From: an uncultured Prevotella sp.
Lineage (GTDB): Bacteria > Bacteroidota > Bacteroidia > Bacteroidales > Bacteroidaceae
Direction: 5' to 3'
Assembly (NCBI GenBank): GCA_934256705.1
Contig: CAKQPF010000068.1
Location: 1-18,298, forward strand
Length of the DNA stretch: 18,298 nt
Shown here: piece by piece, positions 14,610 through 18,298 of the stretch
Layout of the letters: each line of letters begins with the position of its first letter
Numbering within the stretch: position 1 is the stretch's first letter
Notes under the pieces: model-generated
The model's input: the letters and a program-made list of their open reading frames with translations, nothing else
Database searches by the model: none
Told to the model about the DNA's origin: nothing
Translations under genes and position numbers: made by a program

Positions 14610-15995
14610 ATGCCCTCCTTCCTCCAGAAAATAAAGAGATTCATATCCACCGGAGCCCTGTTTCCCCAACAAGGGAAATGGAAAGGCCTCGTGGCGTTGT
14701 CAGGCGGAGCCGACTCCGTCTGCCTCTTGCTCGTCTGCAAGTCTCTGGGCTATGATGTCGAGGCGGTGCATTGCAATTTCCATCTGCGTGGAGATGAGGC
14801 AGACAGGGACGAAATGTTCTGTCAGCAACTGTGTGAAAGGGAGGCTGTTCCTTTCCATCGTGTGCATTTCGACACGCTCACATACGCTTCCCTGCATAAG
14901 GTGAGCATTGAAATGGCGGCGAGAGAACTGCGTTATAATTATTTCGAACAGCTGAGACTGAGCATTGGAGCCGACGACATCCTCGTGGCGCATCATCGTG
15001 ATGACTCCGTCGAAACTGTGATAATGAATCTCATTCGAGGCACCGGCATCCACGGATTGCAGGGCATAAAGCCAAGGAATGGGCATATAGTGCGTCCGCT
15101 TCTCTGCGTGGGAAGAAAGGAGATAGAGGCGTGGCTGAAAGAGAGAGAACAGGACTTCGTCACTGATAGCACAAACCTCGAAGATGATGTGGTGCGCAAT
15201 AAGATAAGGCTTAATCTGATTCCGCTGCTCGAAGGGATAAATCCCTCAGTGTCAGAGAATATTGCTCAGACAGCTCTCAGAATGGTTGAGGCTGGAAAAG
15301 TCTTTGACAATGCTATGCGGAAGGACGTTGACAGTGTGGTGAAATCCACGCTTTCATCCCCTGATGCCGCTCCTGCAGACCGTCTGATGTCCATTGATGT
15401 CAAGGCTTTGGCTGAGGTGTCGTCGCGTGAATACACGCTTCAGACCATTCTTTCGCCCTTGCTTTTCTCTCCTTCCCAGGTGGAGGAAATATCCCGTTCT
15501 GACCTTTCTCAGTCGGGAAAGCGATGGGAGAGTGCCACGCATACGCTGATAGTGGATCGCGGAAGCCTTCTCGTCAAGGAGAAATCGGATGCGGAACGCA
15601 AGCCTTTCCGCATTCCAGAGGCAGGCACTTACGTCATCAGTGAGACGCAGTCTGCCACAGAAAAGGTCTCCGTCAAAATGCAGCAAGTGGATGAAAGTTT
15701 CACCATCGACCGCTCGTCGCTCTGTGCCACGCTCGATGCCGATAAGGTAAGGTTTCCTCTTTGCCTCAGGAATGTGAAGCCTGGAGAGCGATTTATGCCT
15801 TTCGGAATGAAGGGAACAAAGCTCGTAAGCGACTATCTTACCGACAGAAAGCGAAATCTCTTCCAAAAGGAAGCCCAACTCGTAATCTCTGATGCAGACG
15901 ATAATATTCTGTGGCTCGTGGGTGAACGTCCCGATGGAAGATACTGCATTGGCAAAAATACAATAAATGCCCTTGTAATCCGTTATTTCAAATAA
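14610..15995 (+). CDS. tilS: tRNA(Ile)-lysidine synthetase
   Basis: Attaches lysine to C34 of the tRNA(Ile) with anticodon CAU using ATP, so that it reads AUA as isoleucine; normally essential. From the ATG at 14610 the protein has 461 residues. The N-type ATP pyrophosphatase signature SGGADS is at 31-36, followed by HCNFHLRGDEADRDE, then HHRDDSVETVIMNLIRGTG at 128-146, which is diagnostic of TilS. DSTN (186-189) and RNKIR (196-200) complete the catalytic half. The C-terminal TilS domain is recognisable in KPGERFMPFGMKG and VSDYLTDRK. The frame extends upstream to a GTG at 14562 and an ATG at 14586, but 14610 gives the usual short lead before the P-loop. The stop overlaps the next start by one base (TAATG). 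Confidence 0.92.
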   Translation: MPSFLQKIKRFISTGALFPQQGKWKGLVALSGGADSVCLLLVCKSLGYDVEAVHCNFHLRGDEADRDEMFCQQLCEREAVPFHRVHFDTLTYASLHKVSIEMAARELRYNYFEQLRLSIGADDILVAHHRDDSVETVIMNLIRGTGIHGLQGIKPRNGHIVRPLLCVGRKEIEAWLKEREQDFVTDSTNLEDDVVRNKIRLNLIPLLEGINPSVSENIAQTALRMVEAGKVFDNAMRKDVDSVVKSTLSSPDAAPADRLMSIDVKALAEVSSREYTLQTILSPLLFSPSQVEEISRSDLSQSGKRWESATHTLIVDRGSLLVKEKSDAERKPFRIPEAGTYVISETQSATEKVSVKMQQVDESFTIDRSSLCATLDADKVRFPLCLRNVKPGERFMPFGMKGTKLVSDYLTDRKRNLFQKEAQLVISDADDNILWLVGERPDGRYCIGKNTINALVIRYFK

Positions 15996-17434
15996 TGAAA
16001 AAGAGCATTAGAAACATATTGGTATTTCTTCCGTTGCTTGCCATAATCCTTACGGCTTGCAATGATGATGACAGTTTTTCCGCATCCCCATTCAATAGTC
16101 TTACACTGGGTGTGGATACGGTATTTATGGACACGGTATTCTCCAAAGTGCCGGCTTCCACGCGTTCTTTCTGGATTTACAATAAGTCTGGAGACGGAAT
16201 ACGCTGCTCTAACGTGAGGTTGCAGAATGGCAACCAGACTGGTTTCCGTGTCAATGTGGACGGAATAAACCTTGGCGAGCAGACTGGATTTCAGACTTCT
16301 GACATTGAAATAAGAAAAGGAGACAGCATCCGCGTCTTCGTGGAACTGACTTCACGATTCACTTATCAGACTGCTCCAAAGGAGATAGGAGACAATCTTA
16401 TCTTCACCTTGGAGAGCGGAAAGCAGCAGGTGGTCAATCTCAATGCGTGGTCATGGGATGCTGATCTCGTGCAGGAAATGCGGATATCACGTGATTCTCT
16501 CATAGATAATGCAGGCAAAAGACCTCTCGTAATCTATCAAGGCATAACAGTCGATTCTCTTGCTACGCTCACCATAGCTCCTGGTTCTATCATATATTTC
16601 CATGATGATGCAGGCATTGAGGTGAAAGGCAGATTGGTATGCAAGGGCGATTCCACAAACAATGTGGTGCTAAGGGGCGACCGTCTCGACAATATGTTTG
16701 ACTATCTGCCTTACGATCTCGTGCCAGGAAGATGGAAAGGCATTCATTTCTCTGCCTCTTCCTACGATAATATCATTGATTTCACTGACATACATAGTGG
16801 ATATGACGGCATAGTGTGCGACTCAAGCGATGTCAACAGACTGAAACTCACGCTTACAGCTTCCACCATTCATAATTGTAAAGGCTATGGCATAAGCACT
16901 TCAAATGCGAAAGTAGTCATCGAAAACTGCCAGATTTCCAATACATTGGCTGACTGTGTGGCGGTGATGGGAGGCGATGTGTCATTACTCCACTGCACGT
17001 TGGCACAGTTTTATCCATTTGATGCTCAGCGTGGAGCAGCGCTCCGTTTCAGTAATGGCGACGGAACGAATGTCTGGTCACTGGTCAATCTCAGCGTAAG
17101 AAACTCGATAGTGACGGGATATGCTGATGATGTCATTATGAGAACTAAGGCTGACTCTACTGCCGCCTTCCATTATTCTTTTGCTTATTCTCTCCTTCGC
17201 ACGCCAAAGATAAATGATTCCACCGTATGGGATAGTATCATCTGGGAGGATGTCAAGGACACAATCTCTGCCGGATGGAAGAATTTCAAGCGAATAGATA
17301 CTGAGCTTCTGCGTTACGATTTCCATCTCGACTCCATCTCAAAGGCTGTCGGCACTGCTAACAAAGCATGGGCATTGCCATATAATCGCGATGGAATAAA
17401 GCCGAAGGAAGTGGTTAATATTGGATGTTATTAG
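15995..17434 (+). CDS. Surface lipoprotein with right-handed beta-helix
   Basis: A predicted outer-membrane lipoprotein of 479 residues with unknown function. Residues 1-21 are a lipoprotein signal peptide with lipobox LTAC and lipidated Cys22. NDDDS follows immediately, matching the acidic lipoprotein export signal that directs Bacteroidota lipoproteins to the cell surface. After an N-terminal beta-sandwich-like part (about 30-160) comes a region (about 180-385) with the repeating strand pattern of parallel beta-helices, such as LTIAPGSIIYF, IEVKGRLVCKGD and GRWKGIHFSAS. Such folds are common in carbohydrate-active or adhesive proteins, but no catalytic residues can be assigned. The ATG overlaps the tilS stop by one base, so translation is probably coupled. 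The TAG stop falls inside the first octamer of the following array. Confidence 0.8.
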   Translation: MKKSIRNILVFLPLLAIILTACNDDDSFSASPFNSLTLGVDTVFMDTVFSKVPASTRSFWIYNKSGDGIRCSNVRLQNGNQTGFRVNVDGINLGEQTGFQTSDIEIRKGDSIRVFVELTSRFTYQTAPKEIGDNLIFTLESGKQQVVNLNAWSWDADLVQEMRISRDSLIDNAGKRPLVIYQGITVDSLATLTIAPGSIIYFHDDAGIEVKGRLVCKGDSTNNVVLRGDRLDNMFDYLPYDLVPGRWKGIHFSASSYDNIIDFTDIHSGYDGIVCDSSDVNRLKLTLTASTIHNCKGYGISTSNAKVVIENCQISNTLADCVAVMGGDVSLLHCTLAQFYPFDAQRGAALRFSNGDGTNVWSLVNLSVRNSIVTGYADDVIMRTKADSTAAFHYSFAYSLLRTPKINDSTVWDSIIWEDVKDTISAGWKNFKRIDTELLRYDFHLDSISKAVGTANKAWALPYNRDGIKPKEVVNIGCY

Positions 17435-17568
17435 TTGTCTGGTTGTTTAGTTGTCTGGTTGTTTGTAGAATTTGCTCGCAACTGGACTATCAACAAACCG
17501 ACAACCGACCACCGATAACCAACAATCAACAAAACAACCAGACAACAAAACCACTAAACAACAATAAT
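17431..17568. repeat. 8-bp period palindromic array between the lipoprotein gene and cdd
   Basis: The left arm reads TTAGTTGT, CTGGTTGT, TTAGTTGT, CTGGTTGT (17431-17462). The right arm, about 17489-17568, is CA-rich with the same period. A perfect 15-bp inverted match, GTTGTCTGGTTGTTT, lies at 17450-17464 against 17532-17546, and a second copy of that word is at 17434-17448. About 25 bp of unrelated sequence separates the arms. It shares octamer words with the array at 8825-8936. It fills the entire spacer and ends 9 bp before the cdd start codon. Confidence 0.8.
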
Positions 17569-17577
17569 AATAAAGAT

Positions 17578-18063
17578 ATGAAAACAATAGAATTGAACCT
17601 GAAGATGATGCTCGTAGAGCAATCTGAACTGACCCCAGAAGACAATGAACTCGTGGAGAAGGCAAAGAAGGCTACAGAGGCTTCGTATGCACCATTCAGC
17701 AAGTTTCGTGTCGGAGCTGCACTACGCCTACAGAATGGGGTAGTGGTGACTGGTTGTAATCAGGAGAATTCCGTTACTCCGCTCACGCTTTGTGCTGAGC
17801 GTGTCACTATCTTCTCTTCGCAGGCACAGTATCCAGACACTCCTATTCTTACTCTCGCTATTGCTGCACGCAATATAAACGGTGAGTTTGTCAATGACCC
17901 TATTTCCCCATGCGGTTCATGCCGTCAGGTAATCCTTGAGCATGAAGTGCGCTATAATCAGCCTATCCGCATTCTCCTATATGGAAAAAAGGGAGTCCTG
18001 ATAGCTGATTCTATCAAGACCCTCCTTCCTTTCTCTTTCTCTGTAGATAGTTTATCAGACTGA
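17578..18063 (+). CDS. cdd: Cytidine deaminase
   Basis: Deaminates cytidine and deoxycytidine to uridine and deoxyuridine in pyrimidine salvage. The protein has 161 residues from the ATG at 17578. The substrate block YAPFSKFRVGAAL is at 37-49 and GCNQENS at 59-65. Catalytic E74 and zinc ligand C72 lie in LCAER, and the other two ligands are C112 and C115 in PCGSC. Three cysteine ligands and the short length indicate the homotetrameric type. The frame is open back to 17425, but those 51 extra codons would be translated from the octamer array and the end of the previous gene, so I reject that start. No clear promoter of its own is seen; expression may depend on read-through from the tilS-lipoprotein unit or on a weak site inside the array. 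Confidence 0.93.
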   Translation: MKTIELNLKMMLVEQSELTPEDNELVEKAKKATEASYAPFSKFRVGAALRLQNGVVVTGCNQENSVTPLTLCAERVTIFSSQAQYPDTPILTLAIAARNINGEFVNDPISPCGSCRQVILEHEVRYNQPIRILLYGKKGVLIADSIKTLLPFSFSVDSLSD

Positions 18064-18110
18064 TTCTTTTAATTCATAATGTCTTATTAACGAAAGAGAC
18101 AGTCTGAAAA

Positions 18111-18179
18111 CCTATATTAAGTGAAGCGAGAGTAACCCGATATTTTGGCCAGGGTTACTCTCGCTTCATTTGTAATAGG
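18111..18179. terminator. Long hairpin after cdd
   Basis: Arms of 28 bp at 18111-18138 and 18152-18179 are reverse complements with only a few mismatches near the outer ends. The inner part, GAAGCGAGAGTAACCC, pairs perfectly around a 13-nt loop. A smaller inverted pair, TCAGACTG at 18055-18062 and CAGTCTGA at 18100-18107, precedes it. It is likely to end cdd transcription, though it has no T-run. It sits between a short left array relic (CTTTTAATTCATAAT at 18066-18080) and the right array from 18186, which matches the plan of the element after glsA. Confidence 0.6.
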
Positions 18180-18185
18180 CTTCCT

Positions 18186-18298
18186 GCATTATGCATTAAG
18201 CATTATAAATTATGCATTATGAATTATGCATTATGAATTATGCATTATGAATTATGCATTATGAATTATGCATTATGAATTATGCATTATGAATTATG
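18186..18298. repeat. 7-bp period AT-rich tandem array running off the window
   Basis: Degenerate GCATTAT/GCATTAA/AAATTAT heptamers (18186-18213) run into identical 14-bp units, AATTATGCATTATG, repeated six and a half times without a mismatch from 18208 to the window edge. Each unit is two alternating heptamers, GAATTAT and GCATTAT. The same words form the right arm of the element at 1196-1329. The true length cannot be known because the window ends inside it. No gene is present in 18064-18298. Confidence 0.9.

Noticed and set aside
17425..17577. Extended cytidine deaminase start at 17425
   Set aside because: It would translate the octamer array and overlap the end of the lipoprotein gene; the family N-terminus begins at the ATG at 17578.

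Overview
The window looks like chromosomal DNA from a member of the Bacteroidota, order Bacteroidales, most likely a Prevotella-like organism. Several genes are preceded by the Bacteroidota-type -7 element TAnnTTTG, and one also has a TTTG -33 box at 19-bp spacing. Shine-Dalgarno sequences are weak. The protein families fit as well: a lipoprotein-type Omp85 protein (TamL), a short-linker FtsK followed by a LolA-like chaperone, and a lipoprotein with an acidic surface-export motif after its cysteine. I saw no rRNA, tRNA, CRISPR array, transposase or phage gene.

Layout, left to right. A glutaminase gene (glsA, +) converges on a SpoU/TrmH-family RNA methyltransferase (-). That gene diverges from an outer-membrane Omp85/TamL gene (+). 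Next are a large protein with a PIN-like nuclease core between two long disordered tails (+) and an AMP-forming acyl-CoA synthetase-like gene (+). These converge on a minus-strand pair, ftsK then lolA. From about 12.3 kb everything runs on the plus strand: a DEDD-type 3'-5' exonuclease with a basic tail overlapping an RlmI-type rRNA methyltransferase, then tilS overlapping a beta-helix surface lipoprotein gene, then cdd. Much of the content serves RNA metabolism and translation (two RNA methyltransferases, TilS, a PIN protein, an RNase D-like exonuclease) or envelope biogenesis (TamL, LolA, the lipoprotein). Apart from the overlapping pairs and ftsK-lolA, the genes look like separately transcribed housekeeping units.

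The least ordinary content is between the genes. Nearly every spacer that follows a stop codon holds a short-period repeat array that is also palindromic. One class has an 8-bp period (CAACAAAA-like, or GTTGTCTG-like on the other arm). The others have a 7-bp period (GAATTAT/GCATTAT, GAATGAA, and GGGAATA-like arms around a conserved core). They begin at or just after stop codons and sometimes supply the stop. They are not genes and are longer and more ordered than ordinary terminators. These arrays and the PIN protein with its charged and glutamine-rich tails are the two best candidates for something undescribed.
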